DNA from: Pedobacter antarcticus
GTDB lineage: Bacteria; Bacteroidota; Bacteroidia; Sphingobacteriales; Sphingobacteriaceae
Direction: 5' to 3'
Assembly: GCF_900112985.1 (NCBI RefSeq)
Contig: NZ_FONS01000003.1
Coordinates: 186,001-250,000, forward strand
Length of the DNA: 64,000 nt
In this document: positions 17,565 through 26,154 of the stretch, piece after piece
Numbering within the stretch: the first letter of the stretch is position 1
How the letters are laid out: every line of letters begins with the position of its first letter
Made by a program: the position numbers and the translations under genes
The notes under the pieces: model-generated
The model's database searches: none
What the model was told of the DNA's origin: nothing
The model's input: the letters and a program-made list of their open reading frames with translations, nothing else

Positions 17565-18393
17565 ATGAGTGGGTTTTATAAAGAAGCAGCAGCTGATGAT
17601 CGTTATAAAAAATATGTTCAGAAATTCTGGATATTAGACAATAGCCACAATTCATTAACTAAACCTGCCGGCTATGCACTACCTAATGGCTGCTGTACAA
17701 TTGTGTTCGTCACCGGTAACGGGGTCTTACTGAATTTAGCCGGTAAACCGGTTGAATTACCGGCCGGTGTGTATCTTTCAGGCCAGATAACTAAACGCAC
17801 AAGTATCTCAGTAAAGCCTTTTTCCAAGGCAATCATGGCACAAGTAAAGCCCTGGTTACCTCCCCGTCATATCCAATATCTCTATGGATGAGCTGGTTGA
17901 CAATATAGTGAGTCTGGATACATTCAATCCTTTTTTTAACCAGCGGCTTACAGATCTTAACTTGGCAGACGATAGATCTGTAATCCAGGCCGTGTATAAG
18001 ATTTTGGATACATGCCTGCATGTAGATGCCGATACTCATTTTATTCAATGGGCGTATAAAAAACTGAGTGCGAGTGCATCACCGGCAAGCATCGCCGATA
18101 TAGCCTCCGCCTCCGGGTATTCACAAAGACGTGTAGAGCAAAAGTTTAAAATGCTGATCGGTCTTACCGCTAAAGAAATTCAGTCTATTTTACAGCTCAG
18201 GAAATTGATAGATGATTTGAGTAATCCTGTTTACAACCGTCACCTGGGTGCACTCGCCCTCCAGCATGGATATTACGATCAATCTCATTTTATCAGATCA
18301 TATCAGCGTATTATTAAAGAATCGCCTTCTCAATTTAATGCAAATGAATACCTGTTGCCATTTTCCGGACATTTCGATTTTTTACAATTATAA
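17565..18393 (+). pseudogene. AraC family transcriptional regulator, frameshifted
   Basis: Two overlapping frames together make one AraC protein. Frame 1 (17565-17891) encodes the N-terminal sensing domain beginning MSGFYKEAAADDRYKK with PNGCCTIVF and GVYLSGQITKR. Frame 2 carries the rest, with MDELVDNIVSLDTF and a C-terminal double helix-turn-helix (IADIASASGYSQRRVEQKFKM and YYDQSHFIRSYQRIIKESP). Removing one C from the CCC run at 17850-17852 restores the reading QVKPGYLPVISNISMDEL, which fits the usual KPG motif at this place. The lesion is therefore a +1 in a short homopolymer, either a true mutation or a base-calling error. The start at 17565 is chosen because the upstream in-frame residues do not resemble the family. 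It sits just before the serine hydrolase gene, which it may have regulated. Confidence 0.85.
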
Positions 18394-18408
18394 CAACTTC
18401 CTCTCTGC

Positions 18409-18416
18409 TAATTTTG
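18409..18416 (+). promoter_or_regulatory. -7 element (TAATTTTG) of the serine hydrolase gene
   Basis: The sequence matches TAnnTTTG and ends 22 bases before the ATG at 18439. No good TTG is present at the expected -33 distance. Confidence 0.4.
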
Positions 18417-18438
18417 CGACCTGAAAAGATTAATCATT

Positions 18439-19659
18439 ATGAAAAGATGGAAACATGTTATTATTATTGGATGCACATTGCTTTCTGTTTACACGCCAGA
18501 TGCTCGCGGACAGTCCGGATTTGACCCACTCACCAAGGCACTGGAACAGATAGTCAAAAAAGACAGTCTAACAGGAATGTCGGTGGTCCTGGTCAATTCA
18601 AAAGAAATGATCTACGAACACAATTTTGGCTATGCTGATGTAGCGAAAAAAACCAGGTACACTTCGCAAAGCGTACAAATAATTGGTTCTGTAAGTAAAA
18701 CTTTTATCGCTGTCGCCTTGATGAAAGCAGTTGAGCTGGGCTATTTTGAGTTAGAAACTAATATTAACGAGATAGTCCCTTTTAAGGTTGCAAACCCCAG
18801 TTATCAAATGGCCGGCATTACGGTAAGGGAGTTAAGTAACCATACCTCCAGCATCGTAGACAATCCTTCTATTCTTCCTGACACCTATCAATTTGATGAA
18901 GCATTTGCAGATTATGATGTTTCTGCTTACAAAATATTGCAAGGTATGGGTTATCGTAAGAAGGTTGCCCCCTGCTCGCTCAAGACCTTTTTATATGAAT
19001 ACCTTTCTGCAGATGGAAAATATTACAGCGCTGACAATTTCGTTAGCAGCGAGCCGGGCAGCTCATCACATTACAGCAATATCGCATCTGCACTTGCAGC
19101 GTACCTGATCGAGGTTAAATCGGGAATGACTTACGCCAGCTTTACAGAAAAATATATCTTAAAACCGCTTAAGATGCGAAATTCAAGTTGGTTTTTAGAC
19201 GCGCGGCAAAAAGACAAATACGCCAAACACTATTATGATCTTGTAAGGTCATTCCCGTTTTACCAATGTATCACTTACCCTGACGGCGGACTCAGAACGA
19301 ACACTGCCGACTTAAGCAAATACTTGATAGCTATGATCAACGGCTATAATGGAGATCAGACTATTTTAAGCAAAGCGTCATACCAAACGATGTTTAAGCC
19401 ACAGTTCTCCAAAGAACATCCACCTAAAGGGATTAGCCTGGCTCATAGAAATAAAGGAATCTTCTGGAACCTCTATAACAACGGCACTATTGGCCATGAC
19501 GGAGACGACCCCGGCGTAAGTTCTTTCCTTTTCTTTAATCCTGCAACCGGCTTGGGTGGAGTCTTTTTGTGCGACCGGTATTTAGCCGACAAATCTGAAA
19601 TCATCGATTTACTGGTAAAGTATACGAATCACACGTCATTCGTAGAAGTACCTCAGTAA
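18439..19659 (+). CDS. Serine hydrolase, class C beta-lactamase-like
   Basis: A secreted 406-residue enzyme of the beta-lactamase/penicillin-binding protein fold (signal peptide to about GQS26). The catalytic motifs are S84-x-x-K87 in IGSVSKTF, Y-S-N in SSHYSNIAS near residue 211 and H-x-G in GHDGDDPGVSSF near residue 355. Members act as esterases, D-aminopeptidases or carboxypeptidases; true beta-lactamase activity is uncommon outside AmpC and cannot be assumed. It lies 45 bases after the broken AraC gene. Confidence 0.87.
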   Translation: MKRWKHVIIIGCTLLSVYTPDARGQSGFDPLTKALEQIVKKDSLTGMSVVLVNSKEMIYEHNFGYADVAKKTRYTSQSVQIIGSVSKTFIAVALMKAVELGYFELETNINEIVPFKVANPSYQMAGITVRELSNHTSSIVDNPSILPDTYQFDEAFADYDVSAYKILQGMGYRKKVAPCSLKTFLYEYLSADGKYYSADNFVSSEPGSSSHYSNIASALAAYLIEVKSGMTYASFTEKYILKPLKMRNSSWFLDARQKDKYAKHYYDLVRSFPFYQCITYPDGGLRTNTADLSKYLIAMINGYNGDQTILSKASYQTMFKPQFSKEHPPKGISLAHRNKGIFWNLYNNGTIGHDGDDPGVSSFLFFNPATGLGGVFLCDRYLADKSEIIDLLVKYTNHTSFVEVPQ

Positions 19660-19790
19660 AAGGACCAATGATTATATCTGCAATAATAGTATAGTAAGCT
19701 TGCTCTGTTGACATGAATTTATTGCTGTTTTATCAGATCCGGTCTCTCATTCTATAAATTATTTTTAAATTTGAGTGTAGACCAAATATT

Positions 19791-20012
19791 ATGACCCTTT
19801 TAAAATGTCCAGATTGTCCGGCCTATAACAGCCGGCTTGCCAAAATATGCGTTGGGTGTAACCGGCCAATTGCAAAAATAAAAAAGCAGGAAGCGGAAGC
19901 TAAACGCCGGATGTATCTTATGATAGCATTTGGGTTAGCATTTATTCTCCTTTATTATGCCCGGGAATCGGGCAATCTACAATTGATTATTGATAGCGTT
20001 ATGAAGCCATAA
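19791..20012 (+). CDS. Small zinc-ribbon membrane protein
   Basis: A 73-residue protein with two CxxC pairs (CPDCPAYNSRLAKICVGC) that form a probable zinc ribbon, a short basic linker (KIKKQEAEAKRR) and one hydrophobic segment (LMIAFGLAFILLYYA). It is expected to sit in the inner membrane with the zinc ribbon in the cytosol. A TAAATTTG -7 element lies at 19766-19773, 17 bases before the ATG. Function unknown. Confidence 0.65.
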   Translation: MTLLKCPDCPAYNSRLAKICVGCNRPIAKIKKQEAEAKRRMYLMIAFGLAFILLYYARESGNLQLIIDSVMKP

Positions 20013-20013
20013 C

Positions 20014-20214
20014 CTAATTAGTTAAGACCGATTGCTTAATATGTATTTTGGTATTGCAGGAAAAGCATTCATACCTCTTATATGCCTGCCAAAAAATTAT
20101 GTACTTATAAAAAGCAGACTGTGGAACTCTATTGCTTAACTCACCTTTACCACATTTTGGACATTTAGAATAAGTTTCCTTTTTGTTCACCCAACCGTTA
20201 TCAAATTTCTCCAT
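20014..20214 (-). CDS. Small zinc-ribbon protein
   Basis: A 66-residue protein with CPKCGKGEL near the N-terminus and CFSC near the C-terminus, a four-Cys zinc ribbon split by an aromatic-rich middle (FYKYIIFWQAYKRYE). It converges on the previous zinc-ribbon gene with one base between them. Function unknown; the cysteine spacing supports a real gene. Confidence 0.6.
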   Translation of the reverse strand: MEKFDNGWVNKKETYSKCPKCGKGELSNRVPQSAFYKYIIFWQAYKRYECFSCNTKIHIKQSVLTN

Positions 20215-20374
20215 ACCTATATAACGCTAATCAATTTAATGTTAGTGCCTTTTTTTGAGATCCGAAAAACGAGACCCATAAAAAATCATTGCAGGTCTGG
20301 CATATTACGTCGCTTACCGAAGTATAGCAGGCAAAATGGAAGATACTGAAGGCGGAAGATATAAAGACTACAGA

Positions 20375-20932
20375 ATGAATAAAACATTAATCATAAAACA
20401 CCTTGCATTAGCAACATTGTCGTACTTATTAATGGGATGCAGTGGCAATTCGAATTTACAAAATTCGAAAAATATAGAGACAAACTCATTGGTAAACACG
20501 TACATAAAATCTATTCATTCTCAAGGCGTAATTCAGATTTCTGATTCGCCTTGTGGAGCGGTAAATAGAGATTGTTTAAATGAAATATTCACTAAGTATA
20601 AATTTGATGTCCCTTTTGAAGAAACATTTCAGGCCCAGGAAACTGATACTGTAGCTTGGACTAAAGCGATAATAGATACCGATTCCGTTAAAATTCTGAA
20701 TTCTGCGGAGGTGAAATTTATTAAGGAGACACCAACCTTTGGTGGGGACGAAAGCATTGATAAAACATTCTATGTTATTTCAAATCCAATTTTTTCTAAG
20801 GATCATCGTTTTGCTATTCTTAATAAGTACTTCTACTGTGGCGGAAGATGCGGCAATGGAAGTGTTCTTATATATGAGAAGAAAGGCGGTGAATGGATCT
20901 TAAGGGAAGAAGTTTGTCCTATAGTTTCGTAG
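20375..20932 (+). CDS. Hypothetical lipoprotein
   Basis: The frame opens at 20336, but the start at 20375 gives a standard lipoprotein signal (MNKTLIIKHLALATLSYLL, then MGC with the lipobox cysteine) and is preferred. The mature part of about 165 residues has no family I recognise. It contains several cysteines (SPCGAVNRDCLNE, YCGGRCGNGS), which could form disulfides outside the inner membrane. Confidence 0.65.
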   Translation: MNKTLIIKHLALATLSYLLMGCSGNSNLQNSKNIETNSLVNTYIKSIHSQGVIQISDSPCGAVNRDCLNEIFTKYKFDVPFEETFQAQETDTVAWTKAIIDTDSVKILNSAEVKFIKETPTFGGDESIDKTFYVISNPIFSKDHRFAILNKYFYCGGRCGNGSVLIYEKKGGEWILREEVCPIVS

Positions 20933-20976
20933 TTGATTCAATTTTTTGGTTCAGAGTCAGCTACAGACGGTCGGGG

Positions 20977-21213
20977 TTAAAGACAAATTGCCACCAATAA
21001 CACAATGCTATAAAATCCTGTTCCTCCAATTAACAAGTATTTATTGCCGCGTAAGATTCCAATTGTTAAGGCTATAATGCAAATAACCGTTGCCCATAGG
21101 GGAGAATTATAATCCCCTTTTGCCAACAGGTAAATGAAGTGAGAAAGCGCGATATTACCCGCAATAAGCGCAACGGGTATCAATGTCTGCTCAATGATTT
21201 TAGCCTCTTTCAT
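20977..21213 (-). CDS. Small three-helix membrane protein of the siderophore operon
   Basis: A 78-residue protein with three hydrophobic segments. Its ATG overlaps the stop of the PepSY gene by four bases (ATGA), so it is translationally coupled to it and is the last gene of the operon. I do not recognise the family; its position suggests a helper for siderophore-iron reduction or uptake. Confidence 0.65.
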   Translation of the reverse strand: MKEAKIIEQTLIPVALIAGNIALSHFIYLLAKGDYNSPLWATVICIIALTIGILRGNKYLLIGGTGFYSIVLLVAICL

Positions 21214-22556
21214 ATGCCGATAGATTTAGTATTAGAATTTCTTTTTTTGAGTATAGCTACCACAATGACGTAGATGATGTAGCCAAATAAACTGCCATTG
21301 ACCAGCCAGGCTGCTACAGCAGATGCCTGACGATAACCAATAAACATGCTAATCAGCGCAATCACCACGAGCACAATCAAAATCAACAGGCAATACACAA
21401 ATGTCGTTTTCCAAGGGCTCATCCGGCGTTGTTGCTTTTTATCAGTACGATAAAGGTAGACCACAAAACCACTGATTGACAAAAATGCACTCGTTAGGCC
21501 CAAAACCGTATACACAATCTTTAATCCCAGGCCACCATAGTCTCCAAAATGGAGGGCTTCCTGAACCGAATAAAAGCGTTGACTGAAAGACATTGTCCGC
21601 ACATCACACTTAAACAGCGGTTTATAGCTCGTCTTTGCCAAAACTAAAGCATTGATATTTTTCTCATATATCTGACCATCAATACTCCCATGTACCTCAA
21701 TCGTAGACGTACCATCTTCAGAAGCCCTTAGGTAACCAGGTTTCAGGTCAGGAAATTCTTTGCGCAGTACAAGAAAAACCTGATCCCAATGCACTAAGGT
21801 TGCGGCATCTGCCTTAGGTTTCATTAGTTTAGGGAAATCATGATCATTGGGTGCTTTGATGTCAAACCACTGCATTAATTTGGGTTGAAGTCCCAACCAG
21901 GCTCCTGTACATGCGATTACAAAATTGAAGGCCAATGCACTGATGCCGAGTATCTTGTGCCAGTCGCCCATCAGGATTCGCATTCCTTTGCGCCGCACTT
22001 TCGGGTAGGTTTGTTTTTTCATGAACTGCCCATAGATCAGGAAACCCGTCACGGTAACCACGATGAAGGCCACACCAGCAAGGCCGACCAGTTGTCTGCC
22101 CCAGAAGCCCTCATACAGGCGCACATGCATCTGCCGGAGGTAATTGGCCAAAGAATTTTGGCGATCCCAACTACCCAGTATTTGATCCTTTACCGGATCT
22201 ACAAACAAAAAATAGGACTTACTGGAAGCTTTGTCTTTGCCTTTTACAGCAAAACTAAACGTAGCCACGCGACCTGGTTTATCTGGCATATCGATCAGCA
22301 AACCGCTCATCTTGGGGTATTGTTTTTTGGCTTCGGCCAATGCCTGGTCTATTTTGAAAAGCTGACCAGGCGCGGGAGTAGCAGCATGAACCGAATAATA
22401 ACGACTTTGGATCAATCCATCTATCTCCGGGATAAAAACTGCCACAGCACCAGTGAAGCAGAGTATGCCGATCACAATTCCTGCATACAGGCCCGACCAG
22501 TGGTGGATCTTCCAGAGGAGTTTATGGTCTTTCTTGTGCTTATTAATCGGTTTCAT
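21210..22556 (-). CDS. PepSY-associated transmembrane protein (putative ferri-siderophore reductase)
   Basis: A 448-residue inner-membrane protein with an N-terminal helix after HKLLWKIHHWSGLYAG, a large periplasmic PepSY region, then two or three membrane spans near the C-terminus. Histidines in the membrane segments (IHHWSG, GDWHKILG, ALHFGDYGG) could bind haem. Members beside TonB receptors are thought to reduce ferric siderophores in the periplasm. A TTG at 22565 is possible, but the ATG at 22556 is preferred. The start is 10 bases after the receptor stop, so they form one operon. Confidence 0.85.
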   Translation of the reverse strand: MKPINKHKKDHKLLWKIHHWSGLYAGIVIGILCFTGAVAVFIPEIDGLIQSRYYSVHAATPAPGQLFKIDQALAEAKKQYPKMSGLLIDMPDKPGRVATFSFAVKGKDKASSKSYFLFVDPVKDQILGSWDRQNSLANYLRQMHVRLYEGFWGRQLVGLAGVAFIVVTVTGFLIYGQFMKKQTYPKVRRKGMRILMGDWHKILGISALAFNFVIACTGAWLGLQPKLMQWFDIKAPNDHDFPKLMKPKADAATLVHWDQVFLVLRKEFPDLKPGYLRASEDGTSTIEVHGSIDGQIYEKNINALVLAKTSYKPLFKCDVRTMSFSQRFYSVQEALHFGDYGGLGLKIVYTVLGLTSAFLSISGFVVYLYRTDKKQQRRMSPWKTTFVYCLLILIVLVVIALISMFIGYRQASAVAAWLVNGSLFGYIIYVIVVAILKKRNSNTKSIGI

Positions 22557-22565
22557 GTTACGCAA

Positions 22566-25030
22566 TTAGAATGTATAACCAATACCGATCAGGAAATTCC
22601 TTGGCGCACCAGGATAGAGACGGTTAAAATCATAGCCACCCACCCAGTGCGTTTTGTTAAACACATTGTTAAGGTTACCAGATATCCTGAATTTATCGAC
22701 GTTGTAATAAAGCGCTGCACTGAATAAAGTATATTCCGGAAGCTCCAGAACCGTATTCAAAGTATTTCTCTTTCCGGTATAGTTTACACCAGCACCAAGA
22801 CCAAGGCCTTTTAATTCAGGATTCAGGAACGTATATTTTGCCCACAGTCCACCCTGCGCTTTTGGTGCATTCGCGGCTAGTACTCCGATAAGTTCGGGGT
22901 TGTCGCTTTTCGTTGTTTCGTTTCTGCTGATCGCGAAGTTTGCCGTGATGCTGAAATTGGGCATGATGGCACCGTTCACATCCAGTTCAATACCTTTAGA
23001 GCGTTGCTGACCAATCTGAGTAAGCTGTTCTATATTTCCGGGATTGCCAGCATTTACCAACACGTTGTTTTGTTCTATTCTGTAAAATGCCAGATTAGCA
23101 GATAATCTTTTCTCAAACAATTCCGTTTTGGCACCTACTTCATACATGTTGCTGATCAGAGGATCAAATGGTCCTCCGAAACGAGCCGGATCGCCAATTT
23201 GGGCAGCACTTTGAGGCTGGTAACCTTCGGTATAAGTTCCGTAAAGACTCACTTGTTCCAGCGGCGTATAAACCAGTCCAACTCTAGGAAGGAGTGCCTT
23301 TTGCTCTACTTTTTTCTCAGTGGCCTTCTTGTAATTCACCATATCGGTATAATACTCTTGTCTCAATCCCAATAGCACCTGGAATTTACCCACGCTGATC
23401 TGATCCTGGATATAAATGCCATGCTGATAATACTTTGCCGGATCAATCTGTGAAGAGGTGTTAATGTAACCGGAGATTTCAGAAATGGAATAATCAGGGT
23501 TTACCAAATCAAAATGAGGAACGTTTGGAACAGGATTGCCGCTCTTATCAAGGACAAAAGCTACATAGTTAGCTGGAAGTGGCTTGGTCGGATCAGGGAC
23601 GGTAAAGTTTGCGGCGGTACCATCTATTCTACGATAGCCTGTAGCATTGTAATTTGAATTCCCTATTGGCGATTCATTTTGGATATAGTCGTACCCCGTT
23701 ACAATTTTATGGGTAACCGGGCCGGTTTTCAGATCAGTCACAAAATACGCAGTGATGTTATCGCTGTAATTTTTACCCTGTCTGCGGATGGTTTGCATTT
23801 CCATCTTAGTCGGGATTGGCCTATTTAAACCATCCACCGCATAGCGGTTCGAAGTACGGTGTTCCAGTAAATCCTCATCATACAGGAACTTCATGTAAGA
23901 AACGTTAAATGTTACCTTTTCACTGATCTTTCTGCGCAATGAAGTAGTTACATATAAATTGAGCTCATTCTCAAAATCATTTCTTTTTCCCACGGCAAAA
24001 GAAATAGGGGTAGAGTTGAGGTTTGTACCTGCAGTAGCCCCAAATATCGGCTGACCGCGATCCAACCTGCTCTTGGTCTTGGAATACACAAAATCAAAGT
24101 TCACGGAAGTTTTCTCATCGGGAATGAATGAAATGGAAGGTGCAATCACGATGTCCTCACCACCTTGTAATACCCTAAAGGATTCTGCATTCTGGTAAGC
24201 CAGGTTCAAGCGGTAGAGCAAAGTTTTACTTTCATTCATGGGGCCTGTAAAGTCGGCCATCAGGCGGTTGGTATTCCAGCTTCCCGTTGCAAAATTAATC
24301 GATTTGCGTGCCTCGTCCAAAGGTTTTTTCGTTACAGTATTTACAATACCTCCTGGGTCTGCATTCGCAAACAGTGCAGAAGCAGGGCCTTTGATCACCT
24401 CAATGCGTTCTACATTGGGCAGCAAAGGCTGGCTCCAACTGCTTGTTGGCGTTCTCAATCCATTGATCAGCGCGTTGCTGGAGCGGAATCCCCTCAATGA
24501 AATATCATTATTATAGTAAGAAAAATTGGTAGCACCGCTGATGTTTTTGATGACGTCACTAGCTTTAAAAGCCTGTTGATCTTCTATTACTTCCTTGGTC
24601 ACATAACTGATCGACTGTGGTACATACCGCAAAGGCGTTTCCGTTTTGGTCCCTGAAAAAGACTTGGTATTCTTGTAAGCCTGTTCCTTCCTTCCTGTTA
24701 TCTCTACTCCCTGTAATTGGTTGTCTTTATTTTCCAATTGAATGTTTACCTGTGTTTTCCCATTTTTAAGGATAAATGGGGTAATGGAGCTTACATAGCT
24801 ATATAGGAAGTGGACAAGCTGTAAGTGCCTGGAGTAAGGTCTTTAAACTCGAAAATTCCCTCCTGATCAGTAACCTGAACCAAGTTCTTTTCTACTAATT
24901 TAACTGTAGCTCCTGGAATGGGCTTATTGGACTTGTCGGTGACTTTGCCATTTATATTTAACTGGGCTGATGCAGCCTGAGTAAATAACAACAAACAAAA
25001 AAAAGAGAACACAGGGTAGAGAATCTTCAT
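22566..25030 (-). pseudogene. TonB-dependent siderophore receptor, frameshifted near the N-terminus
   Basis: Read from 25030, residues 1-79 give a signal peptide (to AASAQ) and a carboxypeptidase-regulatory-like domain (NINGKVTDKSNKPIPGATV, then GTYSLSTSYIAM and a stop at 24791). The rest is in another frame: VSSITPFILKNGKTQVNIQL, the plug (RYVPQSISYVTKEVIED, then RIEVIKGPASALFANADPGG) and a full 22-strand-type barrel ending FLIGIGYTF. One G added at about 24799 would restore SYIGYVSS, the usual end of the regulatory domain, so the lesion is a single-base deletion. If real, the outer-membrane receptor is lost unless translation restarts without a signal peptide. It heads an operon with the PepSY reductase and has a consensus promoter. 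Confidence 0.88.
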
Positions 25031-25063
25031 GCAATACTATTTAGATTAATTAAAAATAACGCA

Positions 25064-25093
25064 CAAATATATAAAGAGTTTCGACAGGAACAA
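25064..25093 (-). promoter_or_regulatory. Promoter of the siderophore receptor operon
   Basis: On the minus strand TTG (25093-25091), a 19-base spacer and TATATTTG (25071-25064) match the Bacteroidota consensus exactly. The leader to the ATG at 25030 is about 27 bases. Confidence 0.7.
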
Positions 25094-25167
25094 TAGCTAC
25101 CAGTTGCATTTAAACCTAACATTTGATGTCTTTGATCTTTGTTTTTATTTTCTATCTCAAACCTTGA

Positions 25168-25191
25168 AATCTATTCCACTGGGAATAGATT
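25168..25191. promoter_or_regulatory. Palindrome upstream of the receptor promoter
   Basis: AATCTATTCC-ACTG-GGAATAGATT is a perfect 10 bp inverted repeat, about 75 bases upstream of the receptor -33 element. It may bind a regulator of the siderophore operon or be a structural repeat. It does not look like a Fur box. Confidence 0.35.
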
Positions 25192-25287
25192 ACGGTATAT
25201 GGGCTGGGGTGGGAATTGAAAATCAGCTTAAAAACAAAAACCGGAGCACTTTTCTTAGGAAGGCTTCCGGTCTGTTCGGTTAAAATG

Positions 25288-25362
25288 TGGGAGATACTGG
25301 GCTCGAACCAGCGACCCCTACCTTGTCGAGGTAGTGCTCTAAACCAACTGAGCTAATCTCCC
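25288..25362 (-). tRNA. tRNA-Asp (anticodon GTC)
   Basis: The minus strand folds into a full cloverleaf: acceptor GGGAGAT/ATCTCCC, D arm GCTC/GAGC, anticodon stem CTACC/GGTAG with loop TTGTCGA (anticodon GTC), and T arm GCTGG/CCAGT with loop TTCGAGC. The gene is 75 bases including the discriminator, which is A; CCA is not encoded. The Asp assignment rests on the anticodon. The A73 discriminator and G37 differ from the usual bacterial tRNA-Asp (G73, A37). Confidence 0.88.
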
Positions 25363-25488
25363 TGATCGCTATCAGACCCCTAAGGATCTTTTGTTTGGGT
25401 TAGCTAAGATTAGAAATAAAATACATTATGCAAAATCCAGCGTAAAAAAACATTTACCGTTATTTGGTTGGTTCTAAATATCAGCGAT

Positions 25489-26049
25489 TTAATTTATTAA
25501 AATAAGCTTGACTAAAAGGTCTACAACTTCGTTTTTATCCAACGGAAGCGCTGAACCCATTATAGAGTAGCCTTCTACATATGGCAACAACAAAGCAACA
25601 ATATCTTTTGGTTTATCTGAGAACGAGGCTAACAAATCCACAAGCCATTCCGCATACTGCTGATAGTAGCTTTTCATCTCCTCCGCCAAATGTGGATCCC
25701 GGCTTGATAGTGCCCAGATTTCACGAAACATAGTACAGTGTGAATGATGATTTCCATCAACAAGTAAATCACTCAAGATTTTTTTCAAAAAAAGAGTTGC
25801 CGTATGAGGTTTATTCGGATTAAACCCCTCCCACTCTCTGGAAACTTCTTCCTGGCATTGTTTAAAATAGAATTGAACCGTAGCGATAATTAAGTCTTCC
25901 CGGGTCTTATAATAATATTGAAGATTGCTCAACGAAATCCCCGCCGACTCAGATACCTTCCGCATAGATAAAGCGGTAGCTCCCTCCTTTCCAAGGATAT
26001 TGATCGTCGTCTCAATTATTTTATCCGTTTTCTGCTGTCTATTTCCCAT
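25489..26049 (-). CDS. TetR/AcrR family transcriptional regulator
   Basis: A 186-residue repressor with an N-terminal helix-turn-helix (about 10-55: IIETTINILGKEGATALSMRKVSESAGISLSNLQYYYKTRE) and a helical ligand domain. It is divergent from a two-gene reductase operon, and a paired palindrome lies between them, the normal layout of a TetR regulator that controls itself and its neighbour. A TAGATTTG -7 element for this gene lies at 26065-26058 next to the operator. The inducer is unknown. Confidence 0.88.
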   Translation of the reverse strand: MGNRQQKTDKIIETTINILGKEGATALSMRKVSESAGISLSNLQYYYKTREDLIIATVQFYFKQCQEEVSREWEGFNPNKPHTATLFLKKILSDLLVDGNHHSHCTMFREIWALSSRDPHLAEEMKSYYQQYAEWLVDLLASFSDKPKDIVALLLPYVEGYSIMGSALPLDKNEVVDLLVKLILIN

Positions 26050-26089
26050 TTGTCATACAAATCTAAATTAAATAATTAGAATTCTTAAT

Positions 26090-26135
26090 GTAGGTCAATA
26101 GACCTACTTTAGCTGAAATAGGTCTATTGACCTAC
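26090..26135. promoter_or_regulatory. Paired palindromic operator between TetR and reductase genes
   Basis: GTAGGTC-AATA-GACCTAC (26090-26107) and TAGGTC-TATT-GACCTA (26119-26134) are two inverted copies of the same site, separated by 11 bases. The second is the reverse complement of the first, so the whole element is one large dyad. It almost certainly binds the adjacent TetR protein as two dimers and blocks both divergent promoters. Confidence 0.8.
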
Positions 26136-26154
26136 AAATATAAAATTTATAATT

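Noticed and set aside
17850..17852. Programmed frameshift in the AraC gene
   Set aside because: There is no stop codon at the shift site and no stimulatory structure; an extra C in a C run is enough to explain it.
21885..22727. 280-codon open frame on the plus strand across the PepSY gene and the end of the receptor
   Set aside because: Both genes on the other strand have clear family motifs; this frame has none and no promoter.
25168..25191. Fur box upstream of the siderophore receptor
   Set aside because: The dyad lacks the GATAATGATAATC-like pattern, so Fur binding is not supported.
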